Positions 17,096 through 26,729 of a stretch of 64,000 bases of DNA are shown here, piece after piece. The notes under the pieces were generated by a model. The model saw only the letters and a list, made by a program, of their open reading frames with translations, was not told the origin of the DNA and made no database searches. The stretch is from Xanthobacteraceae bacterium. GTDB lineage: Bacteria > Pseudomonadota > Alphaproteobacteria > Rhizobiales > Xanthobacteraceae. Position 1 is the stretch's first letter. Each line of letters opens with the position of its first letter. Made by a program: the position numbers and the translations under genes. The DNA is taken from assembly GCA_022841625.1 (NCBI GenBank), contig JALHRD010000015.1:78642-142641 (forward strand), written 5' to 3'.

Positions 17096-18111
17096 CGCTC
17101 CGTCAGCTTCAGCTCGATGCGGCGATTGCGGGCATAGGCTTCCTCGGTGCGGTCGGAGTCGATTGGCTGAAACTCGCCAAAGCCGGCCGCCACCAGGCGC
17201 TGCGGCGATACACCGCGACTGATCATGTATTGCACGACCGCAATGGCGCGCGCCGCCGACAGATCCCAATTGGTGCGGCCACCAGCAATCGGACGAATGT
17301 CGGTATGCCCGTCGACGCGCATCACCCAGGCGATATCACCCGGAATCTGCCGCTCGATATCCAGCAGCGCGCTCGCGACCGTATCGAGTTCGGTGCGGCC
17401 CTCCGGCTTCAGCACCGCCTGGCCGACATCGAAAAACAATTCCGATTGGAACACGAAGCGGTCGCCAACAATACGAATGTCGGGGCGATTACCGAGGATC
17501 GCGCGCAGCCGGCCAAAGAAATCCGACCGATAGCGCGACAGCTCCTGAACCCGCTGCGCCAGCGCCACGTTCAGCCGCTGGCCGAGATCGCTAATCCGGC
17601 TTTGAGAATCTTTTTCCTTTCGTTCCGCCGCCTCAAGCGCACCTTCGAGCGCTGCAAGCTGCCGACGGAGCGCGGTTATTTGCTGGCTCAACACTTCGAG
17701 TTGCGCCAGCACACGCGCGTTCACTTTTTTCTCGATGTCCAGTTGCGTCGCCAATGCAGCGGCTTTGGTCTGCGCATCGCTTGCGCCGCTGCCGGCGCCT
17801 TCGAACAGGCCGCGAAAGCGATCGCGTTCGTCTTCGGCGGTGAGGAGACTTGCGCGCAACTGCGCGACCTGTTCTTCGAGATTGATCTTGCCGGTCTTCT
17901 CCATCGACAGCAGCTCGGTGAGCTGCATGATCTGGGCGTTGAGCCGACTCAGCGCCGTGTCTCTGCCGGTCACTTCCTGAGTCAGATAGAACTGCACCAC
18001 CACGAAGACCGACAGCAGGAAGATGATGCCCAGGACCAGGGTCGCCAGGGCATCGACAAAGCCCGGCCAATAATTCATGCCGACTTCGCGGCGGGAGCGT
18101 GCGAGGGCCAT
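17092..18111 (-). CDS. MotB-like OmpA-domain protein (peptidoglycan-binding stator subunit)
   Basis: A 339-residue inner-membrane protein with a single N-terminal helix (about 18-42) that carries an aspartate, D20 in GFVDALATL, in the position of the MotB/ExbD proton-binding residue. A long coiled coil follows (about 50-180), then an OmpA-like peptidoglycan-binding domain (about 200-335) with VDGHTD, NWDLSAARA and NRRIEL. It pairs with the MotA/ExbB-like gene 7 bases upstream and probably forms a proton-driven complex reaching the cell wall. No flagellar genes are near, so it is not a standard motor stator. AGGAG precedes the ATG. Confidence 0.9.
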   Translation of the reverse strand: MALARSRREVGMNYWPGFVDALATLVLGIIFLLSVFVVVQFYLTQEVTGRDTALSRLNAQIMQLTELLSMEKTGKINLEEQVAQLRASLLTAEDERDRFRGLFEGAGSGASDAQTKAAALATQLDIEKKVNARVLAQLEVLSQQITALRRQLAALEGALEAAERKEKDSQSRISDLGQRLNVALAQRVQELSRYRSDFFGRLRAILGNRPDIRIVGDRFVFQSELFFDVGQAVLKPEGRTELDTVASALLDIERQIPGDIAWVMRVDGHTDIRPIAGGRTNWDLSAARAIAVVQYMISRGVSPQRLVAAGFGEFQPIDSDRTEEAYARNRRIELKLTER

Positions 18112-18118
18112 GACGCTC

Positions 18119-19105
18119 CTATTTGCTCGCCGTTTCGCGCACCAAAACTTCCAACAGACGCCGGATCTCGCGATGCTGCTCGGCCTGCGAGTCGACCCAA
18201 TCGCGGATCATTTGCTGTTCGGTGCGCATATGGTGGACCAGCCCCTGTATCGCCTCGGCGAGATTGGCCATGGCGGTTGTCGCTGCTCGGCTCGACGTGC
18301 TTTCCTGGATCGCCTCCTTGAGCCGCTCAATCGCAACTCTCAGTTCGGTCGATGGCGGACCAACGGCCACTCCGGTATCGGTGCCAACACCGAGATCGCG
18401 CACGGTTGTCGAGAGCCAGTCCTCAAGATCTGTATAGAAACGGTTTTGCGCCTGGCCTGCCTGCAAATCCAAGAAGCCAAGCACCAGCGACCCGGCAAGT
18501 CCAAATAGCGAGGACGAAAACGCGATGCCCATGCCGCTGAGTGGCGCCGCGAGACCTTCCTTCAGTGCGTCAAACACATTGCCGGAGTCGCTCCCGACAT
18601 TGAGATTTTCAATAACCTTGCCGACCGAACCCACGGTTTCGATCAGGCCCCAGAACGTTCCCAGCAAGCCGAGAAATACCAGCAGGCCCGTCATATAGCG
18701 CGCCACGTCGCGCGCTTCGTCGAGGCGGGCGGCGATTGAATCCAGCAGGCCGCGCATCACCTGCGCCGAAATCGCCATGCGCCCCGCCCGATCGCCAAGG
18801 ATCCCGGCCATCGGAGCCAGGAGCACCGGAGGGCGCTCGACGGCGAGGCCGGGGTCCGCAAGGCGGAACCCATTCACCCAGTTGACCTCGCGAAACAGCC
18901 GGGTGACTTGCCGGAAGCCGAGCACAATGCCGACCAACAAAACCCCGAGGATCAGCGCATTCAGCCCGGGATTGGCCATGAAGGCCACCCAAATCTGCCG
19001 ATAAAGTACAACCCCGACCAGAATGCACAGAATGACGAAAACCAGCATCCGGACCAGAAAAATCCGGGGCGAGGAGAGTTTAAGCGGGTCGAGGTCCTGC
19101 GCCAT
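18119..19105 (-). CDS. MotA/TolQ/ExbB-like proton channel protein
   Basis: A 328-residue membrane protein with two N-terminal helices (about 18-38 and 45-66) and two more around 140-165 and 195-220, the latter containing the family pattern LLGTFWGLIETVG and PLSGMGIAFSSSLFGLAGSL. These are the helices that line the proton channel in MotA, TolQ and ExbB. With the downstream OmpA-domain partner it should form a proton-motive-force-driven complex in the inner membrane. The C-terminal tail is short, unlike the long tail of defence-type ZorA. The partner's function is unknown; cell-envelope upkeep is an inference. Confidence 0.88.
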   Translation of the reverse strand: MAQDLDPLKLSSPRIFLVRMLVFVILCILVGVVLYRQIWVAFMANPGLNALILGVLLVGIVLGFRQVTRLFREVNWVNGFRLADPGLAVERPPVLLAPMAGILGDRAGRMAISAQVMRGLLDSIAARLDEARDVARYMTGLLVFLGLLGTFWGLIETVGSVGKVIENLNVGSDSGNVFDALKEGLAAPLSGMGIAFSSSLFGLAGSLVLGFLDLQAGQAQNRFYTDLEDWLSTTVRDLGVGTDTGVAVGPPSTELRVAIERLKEAIQESTSSRAATTAMANLAEAIQGLVHHMRTEQQMIRDWVDSQAEQHREIRRLLEVLVRETASK

Positions 19106-19227
19106 GGCTCGCGGTCAGAGGTCCGGTATGATGGCCGATTGTCAAACCGTACTATGACACACGCATCGCGGCGGAAAAGCGGCTTTCACAGACGGCGTCC
19201 ACGCGATTCCCGCCACAGGCAGTGGCG

Positions 19228-19740
19228 CTATCGGCCATCACGCCGGCTGGCGCGGGTCGGCCCCGTCGCCGCTACCGGCGTCAACGCCCCAACCGCGCCC
19301 GCGCGGATCGCGGCGATCCCGTCACGGGCCAGTTGGTCGGCCCGTTCGTTCTCGGCATGGCCGGCATGGCCCTTCACCCAGTGCCAATTGACCCGGTGCT
19401 GGGCCAGCGCGGCGTCAAGCCGCTGCCAAAGATCGATGTTCTTGACCGGCTTCTTGTCGGCTGTCCGCCAGCCATTGGTCTTCCATTTCTTGATCCACGA
19501 CATAATGCCATCGCGCAGATACTGGCTGTCGGTATGGAGATCGACATGGCAGGGCCGCTTGAGCGCTTCCAGCGCCGCGATCGCGCCCATCAGCTCCATC
19601 CGATTATTGGTGGTATGCAGCTCACCGCCCTTCATCTCCTTGACGTGATCGCCAAAGGCCAGAATTGCGCCCCAGCCACCGGGCCCCGGATTGCCTGAGC
19701 ATGCCCCATCGGTGTGGATAATCACATGTAGGTCGCTCAT
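19228..19740 (-). CDS. rnhA: Ribonuclease HI
   Basis: A 170-residue endonuclease that cleaves RNA in RNA-DNA hybrids. All catalytic residues are in place: D11 ([16 protein letters not shown]), E49 (NNRMELM), D71 (LHTDSQY), H125 (VKGHAGH) and D135 (NERADQLA). The last 25 residues form a non-conserved alanine/glycine-rich tail. Its ATG overlaps the thrB stop (ATGA), the usual alphaproteobacterial thrB-rnhA arrangement. Confidence 0.97.
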   Translation of the reverse strand: MSDLHVIIHTDGACSGNPGPGGWGAILAFGDHVKEMKGGELHTTNNRMELMGAIAALEALKRPCHVDLHTDSQYLRDGIMSWIKKWKTNGWRTADKKPVKNIDLWQRLDAALAQHRVNWHWVKGHAGHAENERADQLARDGIAAIRAGAVGALTPVAATGPTRASRRDGR

Positions 19741-20702
19741 GCTCCGATCCCATAGTCGCTCGCGCTTTTGACCTTCTGGTGGAAACGCAGCTTGCGGAAA
19801 TATTCCATTGGATCCTTTGGACGCACCAACGCGCCGGGCGGCACGTTGAACCAGTCCACCAAACGCGTGAGCAGGAACCGCAGGGCCGCGCCACGCGCGA
19901 GCCGCGGCAGCGCCGCGCGCTCGTCCTCCCCAAGCGCCCGCACACGCGCATAGGCCTGCAAAAGAGCCCTGCCCTTGGTCACGTTGAAGGAGTGATCCAC
20001 CTCAAAGCACCACGCGTTGAGACAGATTGCGACGTCGTAAGCCAGCGCATCGGTGCAGGCGAAATAGAAATCGATGATCCCCGACAGGCTGTCGCCAAGG
20101 AAGAACACGTTATCGGGGAATAGATCGGCATGGATCACGCCTTGCGGCAAGCGGCGCGGCCAATCGCGTTCCAGGACGGCAAGTTCCTTCTCGATCAGAT
20201 CGCGGAGATTGCGATGCACTTCATCGGCGCGGCCGCGACAATGCTCAAACAGCGGTCGCCAGCCCTCGACCGAAAGCGTGTTCCGGCGCTTGCGCCCGAA
20301 ATCGAGGCCGGCGCGATGCAGCTTGGCAAGCGCCTCACCCAGCGCCGCGCAATGGTCGGCGCTCGGCCGCCTGATCCACAGACCGTCCAGGAAGCTGACA
20401 ATCGCGGCCGGGCGACCCGCGACTTTGCCAAGCAATTCACCCTTTTTGTTCTCGATCGGCTGCGGACAAGAGATGCCCCGACTGTGGAGGTGCTGCATCA
20501 ACCCGAGAAAGAACGGCAGGTCCTTGGCCGCCACCCGCTTCTCATAAAGGGTGAGGATATAGTTGCCGGTCGATGTATGGACCAAGAAATTCGAATTCTC
20601 GACCCCTTCCGCGATCCCTTTATAGGACAGCAGCTTGCCAAGATCATACCCCGCCAGAAATCCGGCCAATTGTTCCGCGGTTACGTCAGTATAAACAGCC
20701 AT
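19737..20702 (-). CDS. thrB: Homoserine kinase (APH-fold type)
   Basis: A 321-residue cytoplasmic kinase that phosphorylates homoserine in threonine synthesis. It is the aminoglycoside-phosphotransferase-fold version used by Rhizobiales and pseudomonads. Evidence: the N-terminal [16 protein letters not shown], the catalytic loop [10 protein letters not shown] (HxDxxxxN), and [18 protein letters not shown] with the metal-binding aspartate. Length and order match the family. It is the first gene of a two-gene operon with rnhA and is divergent from trcR across 186 bases. Confidence 0.95.
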   Translation of the reverse strand: MAVYTDVTAEQLAGFLAGYDLGKLLSYKGIAEGVENSNFLVHTSTGNYILTLYEKRVAAKDLPFFLGLMQHLHSRGISCPQPIENKKGELLGKVAGRPAAIVSFLDGLWIRRPSADHCAALGEALAKLHRAGLDFGRKRRNTLSVEGWRPLFEHCRGRADEVHRNLRDLIEKELAVLERDWPRRLPQGVIHADLFPDNVFFLGDSLSGIIDFYFACTDALAYDVAICLNAWCFEVDHSFNVTKGRALLQAYARVRALGEDERAALPRLARGAALRFLLTRLVDWFNVPPGALVRPKDPMEYFRKLRFHQKVKSASDYGIGA

Positions 20703-20888
20703 GCAGTGCTCCCGCCCGTACCGGCGGCTATCGCAGCTTTGGGCTTCCCGTCAAGGAAACCACGATTCCGCCCGGAATGGCCATTGGACAGGCCGGGTCA
20801 GCACGCATATATTCGCTCTACTTTTCAGTCATCCCCGATGACTTGAGCTTCGCCCGTGGGGCGGGCGGAGCGCAGAGGAGAATTGTCC

Positions 20889-21587
20889 ATGGCACAACCC
20901 GCACCCCTCATGCCGAAAGCAACCGCCGTTTGGCTGGTCGACAACACCGCGCTGTCGTTCGACCAAGTGGCGGATTTCTGCAAGCTGCACCCGCTGGAGG
21001 TGAAGGCGATTGCCGATGGCGACGCCGCACAGGGTATCAAGGGTCTCGACCCGATTCAGACCGGCCAACTCAGCCGCGAAGAGATCGAGAAGGCCGAAGG
21101 CGATCAGGAGTATCGGCTCAAGCTCCTGGATCCCAAGGTCCGCCTGCCGGCCGCAAAGCGTAAAAAAGGCCCGCGTTACACGCCGGTCTCGCGCCGGCAG
21201 GATCGGCCCAATGCAATCCTGTGGCTGGTGCGCAACCATCCGGAGCTTAAGGACGCGCAGATCATGCGGCTGGTCGGCACCACCAAGTCGACGATCCTGT
21301 CGATCCGGGAGCGCACCCACTGGAACGCCCAAACCTTACAGCCGATGGATCCGGTCACGCTTGGGCTGTGCACCCAGATCGAACTCGATCTCGAAGTCCA
21401 CCGCGCCGCCAAGGAGAAGCCGATCGACGCGGTCGCGCAAGGCGCAACGCTGCTCCCCGCTGCCGAGACCACAATCCGGCCGCGCGAGCCTGAACCAACC
21501 GAGAAAAAGCCGAGCGAAGAGCTCAACGTCGACGCCGTGTTTGCCAAGCTCAAGCAACTCGGCGAAGCCGGCGGCAAAAGCGAATAA
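20889..21587 (+). CDS. trcR: DUF1013 cell-cycle transcriptional regulator (TrcR-like)
   Basis: A 232-residue cytoplasmic protein of the DUF1013 family, named TrcR for its cell-cycle role in alphaproteobacteria. The N-terminal two-thirds is highly characteristic: PKATAVWLVDNTALSFDQVA, LHPLEVKAIADGDAAQGI and the helix-turn-helix-like DAQIMRLVGTTKSTILSIRER near residue 120-140. The C-terminal tail is charged and variable. The start at 20889 follows an AGAGGAGA ribosome site; in-frame codons upstream are not conserved. A perfect 15-base hairpin follows the stop. Confidence 0.9.
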   Translation: MAQPAPLMPKATAVWLVDNTALSFDQVADFCKLHPLEVKAIADGDAAQGIKGLDPIQTGQLSREEIEKAEGDQEYRLKLLDPKVRLPAAKRKKGPRYTPVSRRQDRPNAILWLVRNHPELKDAQIMRLVGTTKSTILSIRERTHWNAQTLQPMDPVTLGLCTQIELDLEVHRAAKEKPIDAVAQGATLLPAAETTIRPREPEPTEKKPSEELNVDAVFAKLKQLGEAGGKSE

Positions 21588-21599
21588 CTCCGGTGTTTG

Positions 21600-21636
21600 G
21601 GATGCTCGCGCGAATAAAGCTCGCGCGAGCATCCCC
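21600..21636. terminator. Strong hairpin between convergent trcR and DoxX genes
   Basis: A perfect 15-base inverted repeat, GGGATGCTCGCGCGA with its complement at 21622-21636, around a seven-base loop ATAAAGC. There is no T tract on either side, so termination may rely on the stem alone; it lies 13 bases after trcR and 12 bases before the DoxX stop. Confidence 0.6.
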
Positions 21637-21647
21637 GAAGGTTGCGG

Positions 21648-22106
21648 CTACTTCCGCCGCAACAGATGGTCAATGCTGAAACGGCCGCCTGCGGTAACGA
21701 ACAGCAGGACCTGCCCGCCCATCATCGAGATGTTCTTCCAGAAATGACTGGCCTGGTTTGCCTGCTGCGCTTCCGGGAAATTCCAGTATCGATGCGACGA
21801 GAATGTCGCGATGATGGTGAACAGCAGGATCAGCAAAGCTCCGTAACGGGTCGCGGCGCCGAACAAGATCATCAGCCCGCCAATCACCTCGACCGGGGGC
21901 GCAACATATCCCAAGAAATCCGGAAGGTCGCGGCGCGGCATCGTCTTTACAAAGGCGGGAATATCCATGAGCTTGCGCCAGCCGCTCTGAACGAAAATCC
22001 AGCCCATCAACAAGCGCCCGCACAGGATTAGAAAATCCTGCCAGATGACAGCGAGGCTGTCGGTGTAGGACAACATCGGATGCGATGACGGTGACGTATT
22101 TGGCAT
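21648..22106 (-). CDS. DoxX family membrane protein
   Basis: A 152-residue inner-membrane protein with four predicted helices. It contains the DoxX pattern LLMGWIFVQSGWRKLMDIP, PPVEVIGGLMILFGAATRYG and LLILLFTIIATFSSHRYW. Family members are linked to respiratory or thiosulfate oxidation and to oxidative stress, but the role is usually unknown. GGGGGAAAAGCC before the ATG at 22106 supports this start over one at 22154. Convergent with trcR. Confidence 0.88.
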   Translation of the reverse strand: MPNTSPSSHPMLSYTDSLAVIWQDFLILCGRLLMGWIFVQSGWRKLMDIPAFVKTMPRRDLPDFLGYVAPPVEVIGGLMILFGAATRYGALLILLFTIIATFSSHRYWNFPEAQQANQASHFWKNISMMGGQVLLFVTAGGRFSIDHLLRRK

Positions 22107-22240
22107 GGCTTTTCCCCCATTTGATGGAAACACCAGCCGATTTTTATCATCCACAACACCGGCGCAAGCCCATTGTCACCGATTGCGTCAGCACGTCACA
22201 GCGTTCCCGCCGAGCGGGCAATTGCGCGTCTCGTGCGTTG

Positions 22241-23254
22241 TTAATCCACCGCCTTCATCACCCGCGCCACGAACTCCGGCGACGCGCGAACCACTTTCTC
22301 CAACAGCGCGTTGATCGCCGCGGCATTGCGGGGATGGATGTCGAGCTTGCGCTTGGCGGCCAACGCCAAAAAATCCCGATCCAGCATCAAGTCGTCAAAT
22401 GCCTTGCGCAGTGCAGCGACGCGATCGGCCGGCACGCCGGGACCGACCGCAAGCGAGCGCGCAAACGGCGTGCCGGACGCGATGAACTCCGGCATTGCGC
22501 GTTGATCCGGCGGCGAAAGCTCGGTCAGCGTCGGAATGTCCGGCAATTCACGCACCCGCTCAAGCGTGTATTGCACAAGAAAGCGAACCTTTTTGTCGCG
22601 CAACCAGTCGGGTCGCCCGACTGCAAAGCTCTCCCAGGAAGCGGTCCAGCCGGCAATCTCGCCACGCTCCATTGCGAGATTGAGATGGTTTCCGGACGGA
22701 TAGCCGGTGGTGACCCGATATTTCGCGCCGAGGATATGCTTGGTCAGCATCGCCCATTGATAGGAAAAATGTGTTCGGTTGAACGAGCCGACAACGAAGT
22801 CATTGCTTTTTAGATCGTCGAGATTAGCGACCGGCACCTCGTGCCAAATCGCCATCATCTGCGCGATGGCGTCGTAGGAGCCGAGCCAGTGCAGCTTGCG
22901 ACTTTCATACCGTACGCCGGTCGGCGACATCCGTTCGATCAACGGCAACGCATGCGCCAGCAGAAGCTTGCTGCCGTCCTGCGGCGCCGGACCAAAGATA
23001 TGATTGCCTGCCACAACGCCGCCGGCACCCGGCATATGTTCGACCACGATATTGGGTTGGCCGGGAATATGTTTGCCGAGGTGCTCGGCGATGGTCCGAC
23101 CATAAAGGTCGTAGCTCGCACCAGGGCCGGTGCCCATCAGGATGGAGATCGTCTTGCCTTTATAGAAATCGGCGACCGGTTGCGCTGTGGCCACGGCGTT
23201 CGACAGCGTGGCGATGCCGCCAACAATCACAAGTGAAAGCACGGCCCGGCTCAT
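22241..23254 (-). CDS. TTT-type solute-binding protein, second subfamily (no Cys pair)
   Basis: A 337-residue periplasmic binding protein with a signal peptide (to about residue 24, ATAQP). It has the second-subfamily features PVADFYKGKTISILMGTGPG, SYDLYGRTIAEHLGKHIPGQ and VVEHMPGAGG. Unlike the array at 37-42 kb it has WTASWES instead of the CGWDWxS motif and lacks the first cysteine. It is the last gene of a five-gene minus-strand cluster with the molybdenum hydroxylase, 38 bases after a close paralogue. GGAGG precedes the ATG at 23254. The ligand is unknown, perhaps the hydroxylase substrate. Confidence 0.88.
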   Translation of the reverse strand: MSRAVLSLVIVGGIATLSNAVATAQPVADFYKGKTISILMGTGPGASYDLYGRTIAEHLGKHIPGQPNIVVEHMPGAGGVVAGNHIFGPAPQDGSKLLLAHALPLIERMSPTGVRYESRKLHWLGSYDAIAQMMAIWHEVPVANLDDLKSNDFVVGSFNRTHFSYQWAMLTKHILGAKYRVTTGYPSGNHLNLAMERGEIAGWTASWESFAVGRPDWLRDKKVRFLVQYTLERVRELPDIPTLTELSPPDQRAMPEFIASGTPFARSLAVGPGVPADRVAALRKAFDDLMLDRDFLALAAKRKLDIHPRNAAAINALLEKVVRASPEFVARVMKAVD

Positions 23255-23292
23255 CGCGAGTCCTCCGTCCGTTCGGTGGCGGCCGACCTGGC

Positions 23293-24330
23293 TCAGTCCT
23301 CCTGGCCGATCGCCTTTTTCACTCGAGCGATCAGGTCCGGCGAAGCGCCGACGATCTTCTTCACCAGCGCCATGGTGTTCCGGTAACCGCGCCAATCGAT
23401 ATCAACCTGCCGCTTCTGCGCGGCAGCGAGGAACGCCGGATCCCTGACGGTGGCTTCGAATGCCGCCCGCAACGCGACAACACGCTCTTCGGGGACGCCG
23501 GGGCCGACGACGACCCCGCGGCCGAACGGTGTCGAGGCGCTTAAGAACTCCACAACGTCCTTCTTGTCCGGCGGCGCGAGCTCAAGCAGCGTCGGTACCT
23601 CGATAATCTGGTGCTTGCGCTCAAGCAGGAATTGCGCGAGCAACGTCACTTTCTTTTCGGTGATCCAGTGCGGCCGGGTGCCGATCAAGTTCTCCCATGA
23701 AGCGGCCCAGCCGTGGATCTCGCCACGTTCCATCGCGAGGTTGTTATGGTTGCCGGTCGGATAGCCGGTGATGAGCCTGAAATTAAGCCCCAGCACCTCT
23801 TTCATCATCGCCGGCCACTGATAGGTGAAGTGCGCCCTGGCGAAGGATCCGACCACGATATTGGGGTTCTTGAGGTCGGCGACGGATTTCACCGGCGACT
23901 CGTGCCACATCGCCATGGTGTGGGCGATCTGATCATAGGTCCCGATCCAATTAAACTTCGCGGATTGAAAGCGCACTCCCGCCTTCGGTTCCAGCACCTC
24001 CGACATGATGATCGCATGCGACAATAGAATCTTGGTGCCGTCCTGCGGACCGGGACCGAACAGGTGATTGCCGGCAGTGACGCCGCCTGCGCCCGGCATA
24101 TGCTCAACCACAATCGATGGATTGCCGGGGATGTGCCGCGGCAGATGGTCCGCAAAGATGCGCGCATAGAGGTCATAACTTCCTCCCGGCCCAGTGCCGA
24201 GCAGAAGCGCAACGGTCTTACCCCGGTAGAAATCGGCAACGCTCTGCTGCGCCATGGCGGAATTCACGGCACCGCTGAGGAGCACAGCAACAGCAGCAAA
24301 GGCAGCACAGACGCGTTTGCAGAAGGTCAT
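23293..24330 (-). CDS. TTT-type solute-binding protein, close paralogue of its neighbour
   Basis: A 345-residue exported binding protein with a signal peptide (about 1-27, NSAMAQQ). It shares the pattern SVADFYRGKTVALLLGTGPG, SYDLYARIFADHLPRHIPGN, VEHMPGAGGVTAGNHLFG and WAASWENLIGTRP with the protein encoded at 22241-23254, so the two look like a tandem duplication. The gene is between the molybdenum hydroxylase large subunit and the paralogue, all on the same strand. GGAGGATGAC leads into the ATG at 24330. It presumably supplies substrate for the hydroxylase or a related transporter (inference). Confidence 0.88.
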   Translation of the reverse strand: MTFCKRVCAAFAAVAVLLSGAVNSAMAQQSVADFYRGKTVALLLGTGPGGSYDLYARIFADHLPRHIPGNPSIVVEHMPGAGGVTAGNHLFGPGPQDGTKILLSHAIIMSEVLEPKAGVRFQSAKFNWIGTYDQIAHTMAMWHESPVKSVADLKNPNIVVGSFARAHFTYQWPAMMKEVLGLNFRLITGYPTGNHNNLAMERGEIHGWAASWENLIGTRPHWITEKKVTLLAQFLLERKHQIIEVPTLLELAPPDKKDVVEFLSASTPFGRGVVVGPGVPEERVVALRAAFEATVRDPAFLAAAQKRQVDIDWRGYRNTMALVKKIVGASPDLIARVKKAIGQED

Positions 24331-24485
24331 GTCATCCTCCGGATGCCCAAGCATGAATCGTCGTTGGGGTTTCGACGCCAAGCGTCCCACAATGAACGCA
24401 AACCTTCAAGGCAGAGGATGCCCGGCAAATGGGATGCCCGGCCAGAATCGGGCACTTTCCCTCACCGCATGCGCATGCGCGGCGC

Positions 24486-26729
24486 TCAGGTCCTTGCCGC
24501 CAAGGCCGCACGCACGCGTTCCGGTGTCATCGGATACTGCCGCAGCCTGACGCCGGTAGCGTCAAAGAACGCGTTTGCGATTGCAGCAACGGTCGCGCCC
24601 ATGACCTCTTCGCCCGCACCGGTCGCGGGCTCGTCAATGCGCTGAACCACGATCGGTGTCACAGCCGGATGCTCGGCAAAGCGCAGCACCGGATATGAAT
24701 TCCAATCGAGGCTCGTTACGCCGCGCTGGTCGAACAGCACCTCTTCCTTAAGCACACGACTGACCGACTGGATCATCTGGCCGATGATCTGGGTCTCGAC
24801 CAGCGCCGGATTGACCGCAAGGCCGCAATCAAGCGCGCCGTAGAGATGCGTCGCAACAATCGCGCCGGTGCGCCGGTTGACCTCGATATCGGCCACCGCC
24901 GCACCATAAGACACGTGGTGCGTGCCGAGCCCGATGCCGCGGCCACGCACGACCTCGTCGCTCGACAGCGACGACGCCATCACCCGCGGTTTCCAACTGG
25001 CCGCATTCGCGGCGGCTTCGAGCACGCCGAGCCAGCGCTTGTCGCCGATATTCCTGCGCCGGAATTCGAATGGATCCATCTTTAGCGCGTAAGCTAATTC
25101 ATCGATGGTCTGCTCGGACGCAAAGGCGAATGACAGATCGAGTGGCGAACGCAGCGCCGCACCACGCAGATAGCCCTCCATCGGCACCGCATGGCTGATG
25201 ACGCGGCGGTTCGGTACGATGTACATCGACCCCGTACTCATCGGATTGACGGTGATCGAAGCCGAGCCCGAAGCGCGCTCAACGCCCGGCTTCTGCAAAG
25301 CAATGTCTAGGATGGTCGATGTAACGGTCCAGCCATGCTGCCAGCCATGGTATTCGTAGGCGACAAGCTTGCCATGGGCATCGACCGCGGCGCGCACCTC
25401 CGCGAGGTGCGCCGGGCCGTAATTGTCCCAACCGTGCTCGTCCCAACGCATGTACTGCACGCGCACCGGCCGGCCGATCGCCTGCGACATGATTGCGGCG
25501 GCCTGCGCGGCATCCTCGTAGCAACTGCGCCCGAAGGTGCCGGAGCCTTCGTAATACTGCACCCGCACCTTGTCGGCCGGCATGTTGAGAACGCGTGCCA
25601 GCATGGCGCGTGCGTTGTAGACGTCCTGGGTCGAGGACCGAACCACGGCTCCGTCGGGACGAACATCCGCAAGCGCGCAGTTCGGACCGAATGGAAGATG
25701 CCCCTGATACGGGCAAAAATAGGCTGACGATCGCTCGTGTGCCGTTCCAGCAAAGCCTTTGGCGATGTCCCCGCGATTGGCGATGACGGTGTCGATGGTC
25801 TTCTGCCCACGCATTTGAGTGAACAAATTGGCATTGCCCGGAAGTTCGGGAGCGTCTTGCCAGGTCACCTTGAGCGCTTGCGCCGCCTTGACCGCATCCC
25901 ACTCTTGCTCGGCGACCACGCCAACGAAATCGCCTTTTCGAATCACGCGGGCCGTCGGGATATGCTTGATCGAATTTTCGTCAATGCTGAGCGGCTTGGC
26001 GCCGGCACCGAATGCGCGTTGCCCGCGCGGCAACACGACGCGGCCATGCAGCATGCCCGGGGCCCGCAGATGATGCACAAGCTCATAGCGACCACTCATT
26101 TTGCCCGGCAGATCGACTCGCGCGACGCGAGCGCCAACCAGCTTGTAACGGTTTGCCGGCTTCAGCGGCGCGGCGCCGGTGAATTTGACGTTAAACGGCT
26201 TATCGCCCAGGAGATCGCCATATTTGACTGAACGGAAATCGCCCTCACCCTCGACCGAAACCACGCCGTCATTCACGACCAGGCTGTTGATCTGCACGCC
26301 CAGGCGCAGCGACGCCCGTTGCAACAACGCCCGACGCGCTTCCGCGGCCGCAGCGCGCAATTGTGGACCGCCGCGTTCAATCGACGAGCTTGAGCTGGTG
26401 GCGCCCTGGTTGGGCGTTACGTTGGTGTCGAGGCGAGCGGCCGAGATCTGGCTCATGGAGAAATCGAGTTCTTCGGCCGCAATCTGAAGCATTCCAGTCG
26501 TGTTGCCCTGGCCGAGTTCGCACTTGCCGAAATAGACCGTCGCCGTGTTGTCGGCATGCACTGCAATCCAGGTATCGATCGCATTTGGGTCGGGCGGACC
26601 CGCAACATCGCCGCGCGCGGCCAATGCCGCTCCCGGAATTCCGGCAAGGTTAAAGCCGACAATCAGCGCGCCGCCGCCCTTGAGCATGTCGCGGCGTGAA
26701 AATCCGGTATCGGTTGAAATGACGGTCAT
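24486..26729 (-). CDS. Molybdopterin-binding aldehyde/xanthine-type hydroxylase, large subunit (IorB-like)
   Basis: A 747-residue periplasmic or membrane-associated molybdenum hydroxylase subunit, closest in layout to the beta subunit of isoquinoline 1-oxidoreductase. A twin-arginine-like leader (SRRDMLKGGGALIVGF) is at residues 11-26. The molybdopterin-binding stretches GKCELGQGNTTGMLQIAAEE, GGPQLRAAAAEARRALL and YEGSGTFGRSCYEDAAQAA are seen, and the catalytic glutamate lies in GAGEE (704-708). Such enzymes hydroxylate N-heterocycles or aldehydes. Its start overlaps the 2Fe-2S subunit stop, so they are coupled. No separate FAD subunit is present, so electrons probably go to a cytochrome. Confidence 0.93.
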   Translation of the reverse strand: MTVISTDTGFSRRDMLKGGGALIVGFNLAGIPGAALAARGDVAGPPDPNAIDTWIAVHADNTATVYFGKCELGQGNTTGMLQIAAEELDFSMSQISAARLDTNVTPNQGATSSSSSIERGGPQLRAAAAEARRALLQRASLRLGVQINSLVVNDGVVSVEGEGDFRSVKYGDLLGDKPFNVKFTGAAPLKPANRYKLVGARVARVDLPGKMSGRYELVHHLRAPGMLHGRVVLPRGQRAFGAGAKPLSIDENSIKHIPTARVIRKGDFVGVVAEQEWDAVKAAQALKVTWQDAPELPGNANLFTQMRGQKTIDTVIANRGDIAKGFAGTAHERSSAYFCPYQGHLPFGPNCALADVRPDGAVVRSSTQDVYNARAMLARVLNMPADKVRVQYYEGSGTFGRSCYEDAAQAAAIMSQAIGRPVRVQYMRWDEHGWDNYGPAHLAEVRAAVDAHGKLVAYEYHGWQHGWTVTSTILDIALQKPGVERASGSASITVNPMSTGSMYIVPNRRVISHAVPMEGYLRGAALRSPLDLSFAFASEQTIDELAYALKMDPFEFRRRNIGDKRWLGVLEAAANAASWKPRVMASSLSSDEVVRGRGIGLGTHHVSYGAAVADIEVNRRTGAIVATHLYGALDCGLAVNPALVETQIIGQMIQSVSRVLKEEVLFDQRGVTSLDWNSYPVLRFAEHPAVTPIVVQRIDEPATGAGEEVMGATVAAIANAFFDATGVRLRQYPMTPERVRAALAART

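Noticed and set aside
16640..19105. Zorya-like anti-phage system (MotA/MotB-type genes)
   Set aside because: ZorA has a long cytoplasmic tail and the system needs ZorC/ZorD or ZorE; here the MotA-like protein is short and the neighbour is a GNAT. The surrounding genes are ordinary chromosomal ones.
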